DNA of 20,249 nt from an uncultured Victivallales bacterium (GTDB lineage: Bacteria > Verrucomicrobiota > Lentisphaeria > Oligosphaerales > JAFGRS01): positions 1 to 20,249 of the forward strand of contig CAILKC010000127.1 of NCBI GenBank assembly GCA_903834675.1, in the 5' to 3' direction. Shown piece by piece: positions 1 to 7,771 of this stretch (position 1 is the stretch's first letter; every line of letters begins with the position of its first letter). A program made the position numbers and the translations under genes. The notes beneath the pieces were generated by a model. It ran no database searches and was not told the DNA's origin. It saw only the letters and a program-made list of their open reading frames with translations.

Positions 1-95
1 ACCGCCGCGCCTGAGGCCAGGCGCCTCTCCAAAATGCCCGATGGAGATGCGGTGGGCTCCACCGCCGCGCCTGAGGCCAGGCGCCTCTCCAAAAT
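1..95. repeat. 35-bp direct repeat (two identical copies, period 60)
   Basis: Positions 1-35 and 61-95 are identical and are separated by a 25-bp unique spacer. Inside each copy, GCCTG/CAGGC is an inverted repeat around AGGC. The junction of spacer and second copy forms a 7-bp hairpin (GCGGTGG at 49-55 with CCACCGC at 59-65). The first copy begins at the first base of the window, so the array may continue outside. Function is unknown. A local assembly duplication at a contig end is an alternative. Confidence 0.85.
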
Positions 96-184
96 TTGGC
101 CGGTGCCGTTCCCGCGGAAACCACGTGATGCATTGCCTTTTGGCCGGTGCCGTTCCCGCGGAAACCACGTGATGCATTGCCTTT
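95..184. repeat. 44-bp perfect tandem duplication
   Basis: Positions 97-140 and 141-184 are identical and head to tail. The match extends two bases further left (95-96 equal 139-140). It abuts the second copy of the 35-bp repeat directly, so two unrelated repeat units sit back to back. Each unit contains CCCGCGG and CACGTG palindromic cores. No coding potential is seen. Confidence 0.9.
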
Positions 185-521
185 GCAGCACACACAGGCA
201 TCGTTAGCCATCTTGCACGCATTTTTCATTGGCCAATAACGCAGATAGCGATTGCCGGTCCACCATGCGTCCTACTGTTTCCGCCGGATGGCGACCGAGC
301 GCGTGCCTTTAGCCGCCTCAGGCAAGCGGGACTCGGCGCCGGGGTTGATCGCGGTAGGTGTCCCCTGCTCTCCGCCACACGCCTGTGACGGGCCGATGCC
401 TGGCGAGGACGGAACGTCTCTTCCGAGCCGACTCGTTGCCGCCAGGCGTCGAGCGAGTCACCGGGCCACCCCGGTGAAGCATGCTATGTTGTGCCACGCT
501 TCACCTGAGACAGGACCTCGC
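185..521. other. Non-coding leader region upstream of dxr
   Basis: No convincing gene. The open frame that runs into dxr from 252 has none of the composition or motifs of the enzyme before 522. Visible items: a perfect palindrome ATTGGCCAAT at 228-237 inside a relatively AT-rich patch; a weak promoter-like pair TTGCAC (213-218) and AATAAC (235-240) with 16-bp spacing; a perfect 7-bp hairpin at 459-476 (CACCGGG / CCCGGTG, loop CCAC); and an extended -10-like TGCTATGTT at 482-490. Confidence 0.5.
482..490 (+). promoter_or_regulatory. Possible extended -10 promoter for dxr, with adjacent dyad
   Basis: TG-C-TATGTT fits an extended -10 element (TGnTATAAT, 4 of 6 in the hexamer) and would start transcription about 25 bases before the dxr ATG. 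No good -35 box is present 16-18 bp upstream. Instead a perfect 7-bp inverted repeat (459-465 / 470-476) lies at the -35 position and could be an operator. This is inference from pattern only. Confidence 0.3.
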
Positions 522-1694
522 ATGACCAAACGCATCGTCATTCTCGGTTCGACCGGCTCAATCGGCGAGAACGCTCTGGCGGTGGCTCGGCATCTCGGCG
601 ACCGCATCGAGGTAGTCGGTTTGGCGGCCGCGACGCGAACCGACCGCCTGGCCGAGCAGGCTCGGGCCTCTGGCTGCCGCTGGGCTTTCACTGGCCGCAG
701 CGAACTTCGTGACGACCTCGCCCGGCGGCTCCCGTCCGGCTGCCAGGCCGTCGTCGACGAGGCGGAGCTGTGCGCGCGGGTCAGCGCGCCGGACGTCGAC
801 CTGGTCCTCTGCGCCATCGTCGGCACCGCCGGCTTCCGACCGGTCCTGGCCGCCATCCGGGCTGGCAAGGACATCGCGCTGGCCAGCAAGGAGATCCTGG
901 TGATGGCGGGCGAACCCGTGATGGCTGAGGTCGCCCGCTGCGGCGTCCGCCTACTGCCGGTGGACAGCGAGCACTGCGCCATCTTCCAGTGCCTGGAAGC
1001 GGACCGCGCCAACTCTCCGCGCCGCCTGATTCTGACCGCCAGCGGCGGGCCTTTCCATGCCCGGCCGGAGCTGGACCTGGCCACGATAACGCCGCAACAA
1101 GCCCTGGCTCATCCCACCTGGCGCATGGGCGGCAAGATCACCATCGACTCGGCAACCTTGATGAACAAGGGCATGGAGCTGATCGAAGCCCGCTGGCTCT
1201 TTGGTCTGCCGCCAGAACGGATCGAGGTCGTGATCCACCCGCAATCCGTGATCCACTCCCTGGTCGAATTCGAGGATGGCAGCATCCTGGCCCAGATGGG
1301 TTACCCTGACATGCGCTTGCCCATCCAGTATTGCCTGACCTACCCTGAACGGCGGCCCAGCCTACAGCGTTCAATGGACTTCAGCCAGGCACACCACCTC
1401 GATTTCGAGCCGCCCCGCCATGACCGCTTCCCGGCCATTCGGCTGGCCCGGCAGGCCGTCGCCCAAGGTGGCACCTTCCCGGCCGCCTACAACGCGGCCA
1501 ACGAGGTCGCCGTCGAGCGCTTCATGGAGGGCCGTCTGCGCTTTGACCACATCTGGGCCGTGGTCGAGCGAACCCTGGCGCAGCACCCCCACCACCCGCA
1601 TCCCGACCTTGATGCTATCCTGGCGGCCGACGCCGCGGCGCGGCGCGCGGCGACCGCGGCGGCGGAGCGCCTGGCGGTCGGGCCTGCCCCATGA
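522..1694 (+). CDS. dxr: 1-deoxy-D-xylulose 5-phosphate reductoisomerase
   Basis: 390 aa, the usual length for the family. It converts 1-deoxy-D-xylulose 5-phosphate to 2-C-methyl-D-erythritol 4-phosphate with NADPH, the committed cytosolic step of the MEP isoprenoid pathway. Visible motifs: NADPH loop GSTGSIG (9-15); ASKEILVMAGEPVM (121-134); metal ligands D148 and E150 in PVDSEH and E219 in MNKGMELIEA; LTASGGPF (171-178); the flexible active-site loop HPTWRMGGK (197-205) with W200; and HPQSVIHSLVEF (239-250). ATG 522 is chosen over upstream in-frame starts because the Rossmann motif begins nine residues in and AGGA (512-515) lies six bases upstream. Downstream MEP genes are not in the window, so it appears to be a single transcription unit, convergent with the permease gene. 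Confidence 0.97.
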   Translation: MTKRIVILGSTGSIGENALAVARHLGDRIEVVGLAAATRTDRLAEQARASGCRWAFTGRSELRDDLARRLPSGCQAVVDEAELCARVSAPDVDLVLCAIVGTAGFRPVLAAIRAGKDIALASKEILVMAGEPVMAEVARCGVRLLPVDSEHCAIFQCLEADRANSPRRLILTASGGPFHARPELDLATITPQQALAHPTWRMGGKITIDSATLMNKGMELIEARWLFGLPPERIEVVIHPQSVIHSLVEFEDGSILAQMGYPDMRLPIQYCLTYPERRPSLQRSMDFSQAHHLDFEPPRHDRFPAIRLARQAVAQGGTFPAAYNAANEVAVERFMEGRLRFDHIWAVVERTLAQHPHHPHPDLDAILAADAAARRAATAAAERLAVGPAP

Positions 1695-1744
1695 CCCCAG
1701 CACGCGGCCGCCCCGTCAGCCGACGGCGGTGCCCAGGCGCCGGA

Positions 1745-2509
1745 TCATAGCAGCAGACGTAATCCGAGCACGAGCAAGAGCACCAGGACCAGACGGCGGA
1801 AGAGTACCGGTGGGATGAAGCGGTCCAGCACGAGACCCATCGCCGACCCCAACAGGATGACCGGCAAGGCCAGCAAGAACAGCCTCCCCACCTCTCGCGT
1901 CAGGGTTCCCGCCAGCACATGCCCTAGAACCACGCTGAGATCGCAGAGCAGAAAGAACGCCTGCAGATTGCCCTTGAACTCCTCCCGCGACCACTGCCGG
2001 CCGGTGCCGTAGATCACCACCGGCGGCCCCGAGGTGTTGTAGGCCCCGCCGAGCACTCCAGCCAGCCAGCCAAACACGTAAGCCCACTGCGGCCTCCGCA
2101 ACGCCGGGAGCCGCAGCTCGAGCAGGCCGTATAGCGCATAGGCGGCGATGGCGCCGCCGAGCACGACCAACAGCAACCGTTCGTCGAGGTGTCGTAAGGC
2201 CAGAATACCGACCGGCACGCCCACCACCATCCCTGCCGCGAGGCGCGCCACGGCACGCCAGTTCAGCGAGCGTCGGTAACGGATCAGCACCAGTCCCTCC
2301 GAGGGCAGCGCCATCAGAGCGACCAGCGGTCCGGCCACGCTCAGCCCCAGCGGCTCCGGCAGCAGCGCCATCGAGACCATGGCAGAGCCGAAGCCGACCA
2401 GCCCCTGCGTAAACATCGCAGCGAAAACGACGAGGAGCATGAATGCCACGCCAACCTCCGCTACCAGCAGGCAGGAGCCTCCCGCGACCGGGGCTGCCGA
2501 CGACGGCAT
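1745..2509 (-). CDS. TauE/SafE-family sulfite/anion exporter-like permease
   Basis: 254 aa, almost entirely hydrophobic with about seven to eight predicted membrane spans, an inner-membrane protein of normal family length. The first span carries FTQGLVGFGSAMVSMALLP (28-46), matching the G-[FY]-G-[SG] motif after helix 1 in TauE/SafE. The second half has LAGVLGGAYNTSGPPVVIYG, the second family repeat (G-x-GGxxxxSGPPxxxY). Family members move sulfite, sulfoacetate or other organosulfur anions; the substrate here cannot be read. The ATG lies eight bases after the stop of the FKBP gene, with only a weak ribosome site, suggesting co-transcription and translational coupling. A longer in-frame start is not needed because the hydrophobic part begins about residue 10. 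Confidence 0.87.
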   Translation of the reverse strand: MPSSAAPVAGGSCLLVAEVGVAFMLLVVFAAMFTQGLVGFGSAMVSMALLPEPLGLSVAGPLVALMALPSEGLVLIRYRRSLNWRAVARLAAGMVVGVPVGILALRHLDERLLLVVLGGAIAAYALYGLLELRLPALRRPQWAYVFGWLAGVLGGAYNTSGPPVVIYGTGRQWSREEFKGNLQAFFLLCDLSVVLGHVLAGTLTREVGRLFLLALPVILLGSAMGLVLDRFIPPVLFRRLVLVLLLVLGLRLLL

Positions 2510-2517
2510 CCCCGGAC

Positions 2518-3144
2518 TCAGCCAATACTCAGCAACTCAACCTCGAAGATCAGGGTCGAGTGAGGCCCGATAACCTCACCGGCGCCCCGCTCGCCATAGG
2601 CCAATTCCGGCCGAATGAAGAAACGGGTTTTGCCGCCCACCTTCATGAGCTGCACGCCTTCGGTCCAGCCGGGAATGACGCCGTTGAGCGGGAATGTCGC
2701 CGGCTCACCGCGCCGCACCGAGCTATCAAACTCGGTGCCATCCAGTAGTTTGCCGATGTAATGCACGGTGACCCGGTCGCTGGCGGTGGGAGAGGCGCCG
2801 GTGCCGGCGCTGAGGACCTGGTACTGCAAGCCGCTGGGAGTGGTGCTGACGCCGGCCTTGGCGCGGTTGGCGTCCAGGAAGGCCTGCCCTTCCTGGAGGT
2901 TGCGTGCGCCGTGCTCGCTCGAGGCCCCCCCCGTCTGCTGCCGGGCCGCCTGTTGCAGCGCGCTCAACAGCCGTCGGCATTCATCCGGGGCAAGCCGCGG
3001 TTTGGCGTCCGCCAGCAGATCACTCATGCCTTGGTGAAACGCCGCCAGATCGAGCGCAAAGGGAAGCCGGGAGAGCGACGCCGCAACATCCAAACCGAGC
3101 GCGTAACTGGTCTTGGCTTCACGGCTAGTCAAGGAAACCGTCAT
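2518..3144 (-). CDS. FKBP-type peptidyl-prolyl cis-trans isomerase (FklB/MIP-like)
   Basis: 208 aa. Residues 1 to about 100 are a helical FKBP-N dimerisation segment (TSYALGLDVAASL at 12-24). Residues about 103-206 are the FKBP catalytic fold, with VTVHYIGKLLDGTEFDSS (125-142), GVIPGWTEGVQLMKVGGK (155-172) and ELAYGERGAGEVIGPHSTLIFEVELL (180-205). It catalyses proline isomerisation and acts as a folding chaperone. No signal peptide is visible, so it is probably cytoplasmic like FklB rather than periplasmic like FkpA. ATG 3144 is preferred to the in-frame start at 3198 because AAGGA lies about eight bases upstream and the FKBP-N domain begins immediately. It is the first gene of a unit with the TauE/SafE permease and is divergent from glpK. 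Confidence 0.93.
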   Translation of the reverse strand: MTVSLTSREAKTSYALGLDVAASLSRLPFALDLAAFHQGMSDLLADAKPRLAPDECRRLLSALQQAARQQTGGASSEHGARNLQEGQAFLDANRAKAGVSTTPSGLQYQVLSAGTGASPTASDRVTVHYIGKLLDGTEFDSSVRRGEPATFPLNGVIPGWTEGVQLMKVGGKTRFFIRPELAYGERGAGEVIGPHSTLIFEVELLSIG

Positions 3145-3218
3145 GGCTGCAATCCTTCCGGGGAGTGGCTTGACGACACCGCCGTGACGGTCGTCCAACC
3201 ATCCGGAAACGGCAGCAT

Positions 3219-3258
3219 GCGACAGCGGCTACCATAGTGTGATATGGTGTCTCAGCAA
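3219..3258. promoter_or_regulatory. Dyad-symmetric divergent promoter region between FKBP gene and glpK
   Basis: ACCATA (3231-3236) - 6 bp - TATGGT (3243-3248) is a perfect inverted repeat. Read on the minus strand, TATGGT sits 16 bp downstream of TTGCTG (plus 3253-3258). Read on the plus strand, TATGGT sits 18 bp downstream of GCGACA (3219-3224). The dyad could therefore supply two face-to-face -10 boxes, or be an operator between overlapping divergent promoters. The matches to consensus are moderate, so this is inference. Confidence 0.35.
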
Positions 3259-3283
3259 CCGGAATTTACCGTGGAGGCCGCCC

Positions 3284-4744
3284 ATGACGGATCCGCTCAT
3301 TCTCGCCATCGACCAAGGGACGACCGGGACCACAACCGGGCTCTACGATCAGGCCGGGCGCAGCGTGAAGCAGGCCTATCGCGAGATCCCGCAGAGGTAT
3401 CCCCAGCCCGGCTGGGTGGAGCATGATCCTGAAGCCCTCTGGCAGTCGGTCGTGGACACGGTTGCGGAAGCCACGGCGGGCGTCGCCGACCACATCGCCG
3501 CGGTGGGCATCACCAATCAGCGTGAGACGACCGTCCTCTGGGATGCGGCAAGCAGCCGACCCCTCCACCCCGCCATCGTCTGGCAATGCCGCCGCACCAG
3601 CCCCGCGTGCGCCGCCCTGCAGGCGCATGCCGCCGACGTCCGCGAGCGCACTGGCCTGCCCCTGGATGCCTACTTCAGCGCCACCAAGATGCGCTGGTTG
3701 CTGGAGCACGTGGCGGGCGCCGACCGCGCGACGGCCCGCGTCGGTACGGTGGACTCGTGGCTGATCTGGAAGCTCACCTCCGGCCAGACCCATGCCACGG
3801 ATGTCACCAACGCCTCTCGGACCCTGCTCCTCAACCTCAAGACCCAACGCTGGGACCCCGAGTTGCTGCGGCTCTTCGGGGTGCCCGCGGCACTGCTGCC
3901 GGAGGTACGCCCATCGCTGGCTGACTACGGCCGCATCGACGCCATCCCGGCCCTGCGCGGGGTGCCGATTCTGGGCGTGGCCGGCGACCAGCAGGCGGCC
4001 CTCTTCGGCCAGGCATGCTTCCAGCGCGGCCAGATCAAGAACACCTACGGCACGGGCTGTTTCCTGCTCATGAACACCGGTGCGGAACCGGTGCGCTCAG
4101 CGCGGGGACTGATCACCACACTGGCGATCGGTGAGGCAGGTCAACCGTGCTATGCCCTGGAGGGATCGGTGTTTGTGGCCGGGGCTGCGGTCCAGTGGCT
4201 GCGCGACGGCCTGGGCCTGATTCGCCAGGCCGGGGAGACCGCGGCCGCGGCCCTGGCGGTGCCCGACAACGGCGGCGTCTACATGGTGCCGGCCTTCGTC
4301 GGCCTGGGCGCGCCGCACTGGGACTCGGAGGCGCGCGGCGCCATCGTCGGCATCACGCGGGGCAGTCGGCGCGAGCACCTCATCCGCGCCGCCCTCGAGT
4401 CCATCGCCTACCAGACCCACGACGTCTTTACCGCGATGGAGCAGGAGACGGGAACGCGGGCCGCGGTCCTGGCGGTGGATGGCGGCGCCTGTGCCAACGA
4501 CTTCCTGATGCAGTTCCAGGCCGATATTCTCGGACGCCAGGTGCTGCGGCCGACCGCCATCGAATCGACCTCTCGTGGCGCCGCCTGGCTGGCTGGGCTG
4601 CACGCCGGAGTCTGGCGCAGCACCGCGGCGCTGGCCGACCTCAAAGCCTGCGAGCGCGCCTTCACCCCGACGATGGCCGACACCGACCGTAATCGCCTCC
4701 TGGCGGGTTGGCAGAAAGCCCTGCGCCAGACCCTGACGCGCTGA
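3284..4744 (+). CDS. glpK: Glycerol kinase
   Basis: 486 aa, close to the usual ~500. It phosphorylates glycerol with ATP to sn-glycerol 3-phosphate in the cytosol. FGGY-family landmarks in order: phosphate-1 loop AIDQGTTGTT (8-17); GITNQRETTVLWD; IVWQCRRTSPAC; DSWLIWKLTSG followed by HATDVTNASRTLLLNL; AGDQQAALFGQ; NTYGTGCFLLMN; VPAFVGLGAPHWDSEARGAI; and ATP-site LAVDGGACANDFLMQF with the closing STSRGAAWLAGL. The start is set by TGGAGG (3272-3277) six bases upstream of ATG 3284; the upstream in-frame start lacks a site. No glpF, glpD or glpR adjoins it, so the context is an isolated gene. The close match to GlpK-specific motifs (NQRETT, VWQCRRT, THATD-TNASRT) favours glycerol over other FGGY substrates. 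Confidence 0.95.
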   Translation: MTDPLILAIDQGTTGTTTGLYDQAGRSVKQAYREIPQRYPQPGWVEHDPEALWQSVVDTVAEATAGVADHIAAVGITNQRETTVLWDAASSRPLHPAIVWQCRRTSPACAALQAHAADVRERTGLPLDAYFSATKMRWLLEHVAGADRATARVGTVDSWLIWKLTSGQTHATDVTNASRTLLLNLKTQRWDPELLRLFGVPAALLPEVRPSLADYGRIDAIPALRGVPILGVAGDQQAALFGQACFQRGQIKNTYGTGCFLLMNTGAEPVRSARGLITTLAIGEAGQPCYALEGSVFVAGAAVQWLRDGLGLIRQAGETAAAALAVPDNGGVYMVPAFVGLGAPHWDSEARGAIVGITRGSRREHLIRAALESIAYQTHDVFTAMEQETGTRAAVLAVDGGACANDFLMQFQADILGRQVLRPTAIESTSRGAAWLAGLHAGVWRSTAALADLKACERAFTPTMADTDRNRLLAGWQKALRQTLTR

Positions 4745-4753
4745 GGAGGTGGA

Positions 4754-5932
4754 CTACTTGGCGGGGGCTGGACTCGTGGCGCCGCGGTAGTAGCGCACCA
4801 GGTCATTCAGGTTGACCCGCACATAGGGCTCGTCGCAGGCCACTGTTTTGCGGCCAGCATCGGCGCACCACATGTCGAGCGTCTCCGGCCTGAAGATGGC
4901 GTCGTGCAGATTGGAGGACATCGCCACCGGTCGCTTGATGATCTCGATCAGCGCGGGCACATCGATCTTGCCGTAGCGTTCATGCAGTCGCTCCGATAGC
5001 TTCGCGGCCCGGCTGCCGGCACTCATCATCACGGTCTCCGGCGGCACCTTGGGCAGTTGCGGGTGCGGCACCCCGGCCTCGAGCACATCAAGCCTCTCCG
5101 GGGTCGCATATATACCCGCGATGTCGCGGGAGCGATCACTGATGACGTAGTAATACTCGCAGGTGCGGGGGGTCTGCCGCATGATCTCGATGGCTTCGCG
5201 GACGGTGCCGGCCCGTTCCATGATGTCCCGGAGCAGGAAATTCATCGGCAGGCCGTCCCACTTGCCTTCGCCCCCACCGCCCATCTCGCCGATGGCCAGA
5301 CCCTTTTCGTTCATACAGGTCACGGAGCCGATGAACCCGGCGTAGCCCAGGGACATCCAGGGGTTGAACCCCGTCGGCATCCACACCTGAATCACGGCAT
5401 ACTTCTGCAAGTTGATGTCCCGCATGTAGTCGAGTACACGCGCGTGCAGCACCATCCCGTCGACTGTCGCCGCGTTACGGACCGCAACCCCGCTGCAATG
5501 GAACAGCTCCGGAAAGAAGTTAGCGGTGCGGCCATCACGGAGGCTGATGCCCGCGGCTTTGCTCAGCGCCTCGCACTCCCGCAGAAAGCGCTCTGGCGTG
5601 TGGGGGCTGGTGCGGCGGATGATCTCGTCCATACGGGTGAAAAACCAGTCATTCTTGCTGACCGTATAGCCGGCGCCGACCAGGTACATGGTCCCCCCGG
5701 CCAGGCCGCCGATGTCCGACTTCAGCAACCGCCCCTGGGCGCTGCCCATCTCCTCTGGCGTGCCCGCGACCAGCAGGATGCGCTTGCCGCCGTGCTCGCA
5801 GAGTAGCCCGTGCCCCTGCGGATCGCGCCCCGTGATGCGAATCTGGTCCGCCGGCTGTGCCCAGCCGCTCAGAACCCCCGTCAACGCCAGGCACAGCAGC
5901 CGCAGCGCCCCTGATCCCGGGTACCTGATCAT
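4754..5932 (-). CDS. Secreted C45-family autoproteolytic acyltransferase/amidohydrolase
   Basis: 392 aa. Residues 1-25 look like a Sec signal peptide (RYPGSGALRLLCLALTGVLSG, then WAQ). The body resembles the C45 / isopenicillin N acyltransferase-like NTN hydrolases: ELFHCSGVAV places the likely nucleophile at Cys146, which becomes N-terminal after self-cleavage; HARVLDYM contains Asp168; GFIGSVTCMNEKGLAIGEMGGG (199-220) is the family's G-x-x-G---MNEKGL signature; and MSSNLHDAIFRPET (338-351) matches the C-terminal family motif. The reaction would be hydrolysis or transfer of an amide/acyl bond, substrate unknown, outside the cytoplasm. Its ATG overlaps the stop of the preceding hydrolase gene by four bases (ATGA) with AAGG just upstream, so the two are translationally coupled. 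It converges with glpK ten bases away; no clear terminator hairpin was seen between them. Confidence 0.83.
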   Translation of the reverse strand: MIRYPGSGALRLLCLALTGVLSGWAQPADQIRITGRDPQGHGLLCEHGGKRILLVAGTPEEMGSAQGRLLKSDIGGLAGGTMYLVGAGYTVSKNDWFFTRMDEIIRRTSPHTPERFLRECEALSKAAGISLRDGRTANFFPELFHCSGVAVRNAATVDGMVLHARVLDYMRDINLQKYAVIQVWMPTGFNPWMSLGYAGFIGSVTCMNEKGLAIGEMGGGGEGKWDGLPMNFLLRDIMERAGTVREAIEIMRQTPRTCEYYYVISDRSRDIAGIYATPERLDVLEAGVPHPQLPKVPPETVMMSAGSRAAKLSERLHERYGKIDVPALIEIIKRPVAMSSNLHDAIFRPETLDMWCADAGRKTVACDEPYVRVNLNDLVRYYRGATSPAPAK

Positions 5933-7686
5933 TGCGCCTTCTCCATCAAGAAGTTGAACGTGGCCGCAAACATGCGCAGCAGGTCCGCCTGCGGCACCTC
6001 CATCACCGTTGCACAGGTCGGTTCCCGGAACAACTCCGCGCTGCCGATGGTATCCAACGCCCACTGCCGGACCGACACCACGCCGCCCACACCCTGCACC
6101 GAGAAGGTGATCTCGACCGGCGCCAGGGTGTCCCGCCGCAAACGCACGCTGCCGTTGCCCTTGGCGTGGGGGTGAAGCAGGGTGAATGCCACCACCCGCT
6201 CGCCGACCGCCGCCGGCGCGTCAGCCACCTGTACGTATTGGGCAAACGCCTCCGGCGCCGCCGCCAGCGCCAGCGCCGCCCCGACCACGATCCGCAGTTT
6301 CAGGAGTTGCTGCACCTCCAGCATACCGCCGAGCCCCGCGGCTGGGTCGTACTGCTGCGTGCCGAGAAACATCGTCCCCTGGCGCGAGACGATCCAGGGA
6401 TACCTCCCATTGCCGAGTGCCAGCGTGCCAACCTCCGGGACCGGCGAAGCCGTAAGCGTGAATTGACTGCCACTGCCGCGGACCAGCGCCAGGCGGTAGG
6501 CGACCGGCTTCTGGTTGGGGAGAGTGATCGTGGCGGTCAGGTCAAGCAGATGGCACCGACCCGCGGCGGGCGACCGATCCACCAACGAAACCGTCTGCTG
6601 CAACACGGCAACCAGCGCCTGCAACGGCGTGAGATCAGCACTCGCCGTGGCCGGGGGCGGGACGATGCCGGCCGGCAGGTCCGCCGCAAAGAAGGCCACC
6701 GTATCCCGGATGATCCGCGGCAGCGCCGCCATCGCCGTGTAGTGACCCATGCCCGGCAGCCAGACGACCTGGTCCTGAACTCCTACCGCTTTGGCCAGCG
6801 CTTCCGTGCAGGCTGGAGGGATCACCTCATCTTCGGCCGCGTTGATCAGCAGCAGGCGTTTCTGCAACCCCAGACGCTTGAGCGCCTCGACATGGTTCAA
6901 CGGCTCGACCCGCGCCAGGGCCGCATCGACCCGCAGGCGCTGCTCGGGGGTCAGACGGGCCAGGCTGTCCCGCAGTTCGCGCGTCTCCCGGGCGCTGGCC
7001 AGAATCTCCTTCAAGCGGCCCCCTCCCAGGATCAGTTCGGCGCGCTGCAACCGCGGTTCGACCCCGCACGAGGCCGCCGCGATCAAGGCCCCAAGGCTGA
7101 TGCCACTGACCCCGAGCCGCCCGGGATCGACCTCGGGACGCGCCACCAGCACATCCGCGGTACGCCGCACATCCAGGAGGGACTGGTCCAGACACTGGGT
7201 AAACAGATCCACCTTGTCCAGCAGCGCCCGCCGCCCCTGTGAACCGCCGCGCTCGCCGTAGTACGGCAGGAAGAACATGACCGCCGGCACGCCGTTCTCC
7301 GCGAGCACGGTGCAGAGCATACGCTCCAGCTCGTAGGAGCCGTTGAGAATGTGCAGCACGATGACCGCCGGACGACGCGCCTGGCCCGCGGCCAAGTTCG
7401 CGGGCAGATAGTACTCCGCGGGGATCATGTTGTTCGAACTCAGCGCCGTCTGCAATGGCGAGGGGTACTTCAGCGCGTAGCGCCGGTGCCGCGGCTGCTC
7501 CGACTGCAACTGGATGGTGTACGAGAAAGGCTGGCCATCGAAGGAGTTTGCCGCCGCAACCTGACACACCTCCGGCGCCGGGGCTGGCGCAGGCGCCGGC
7601 TGCCCTGCCGCGCCCAGACTGAGCAGCAGTGCCAGCAGGCCACCGGCCACGCCCCCCCGCCAAGTGCCGTGATTCCTGGTCCACAT
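5929..7686 (-). CDS. Secreted alpha/beta-hydrolase with C-terminal accessory domain
   Basis: 585 aa. A signal peptide (residues 1-28, GGVAGGLLALLLSLGAAGQ) is followed by an Ala-Pro linker (30-38). The alpha/beta-hydrolase domain spans about 85-335: RRPAVIVLHILNGSYE strand/oxyanion region, nucleophile elbow GVSGISLGA with Ser197, acid Asp286 in INAAEDEVIP, and His315 in LPGMGHYTAM. This makes a complete dienelactone-hydrolase/acetyl-xylan-esterase-like triad. Residues about 355-585 form a second, beta-rich region (TATITLPNQKPVAYRLALV, NGRYPWIVSRQGTMFLG) that vaguely recalls LolA-like or outer-membrane-lipoprotein-sorting folds; I do not recognise it. ATG 7686 is chosen because the signal peptide starts there and GGTGGCAGG lies upstream; the longer frame up to 7956 is DUF1722 antiframe. 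It lies 85 bp after the DUF523 gene and overlaps the C45 gene by four bases. Ester or thioester hydrolysis is likely; substrate unknown. Confidence 0.8.
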   Translation of the reverse strand: MWTRNHGTWRGGVAGGLLALLLSLGAAGQPAPAPAPAPEVCQVAAANSFDGQPFSYTIQLQSEQPRHRRYALKYPSPLQTALSSNNMIPAEYYLPANLAAGQARRPAVIVLHILNGSYELERMLCTVLAENGVPAVMFFLPYYGERGGSQGRRALLDKVDLFTQCLDQSLLDVRRTADVLVARPEVDPGRLGVSGISLGALIAAASCGVEPRLQRAELILGGGRLKEILASARETRELRDSLARLTPEQRLRVDAALARVEPLNHVEALKRLGLQKRLLLINAAEDEVIPPACTEALAKAVGVQDQVVWLPGMGHYTAMAALPRIIRDTVAFFAADLPAGIVPPPATASADLTPLQALVAVLQQTVSLVDRSPAAGRCHLLDLTATITLPNQKPVAYRLALVRGSGSQFTLTASPVPEVGTLALGNGRYPWIVSRQGTMFLGTQQYDPAAGLGGMLEVQQLLKLRIVVGAALALAAAPEAFAQYVQVADAPAAVGERVVAFTLLHPHAKGNGSVRLRRDTLAPVEITFSVQGVGGVVSVRQWALDTIGSAELFREPTCATVMEVPQADLLRMFAATFNFLMEKAQ

Positions 7687-7771
7687 AACGCCTGCCACCT
7701 TTGCACCTACGGCGCTGGCGGACCACGGGCGACACCCGCCCGGCGGCCACCGCCAACCGCGCCAGCCTACG

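Noticed and set aside
1..184. CRISPR array
   Set aside because: Only two copies of each unit, no regular spacers, and no cas genes in the window.
252..521. In-frame N-terminal extension of dxr
   Set aside because: The DXR Rossmann motif starts nine residues after ATG 522, AGGA precedes that ATG, and the extension shows no family similarity and a cysteine/arginine-rich shadow-like composition.
5932..7242. 436-aa plus-strand open frame opposite the hydrolase
   Set aside because: Antisense shadow of a well-supported gene; His/Arg/Gln-rich composition without any domain.
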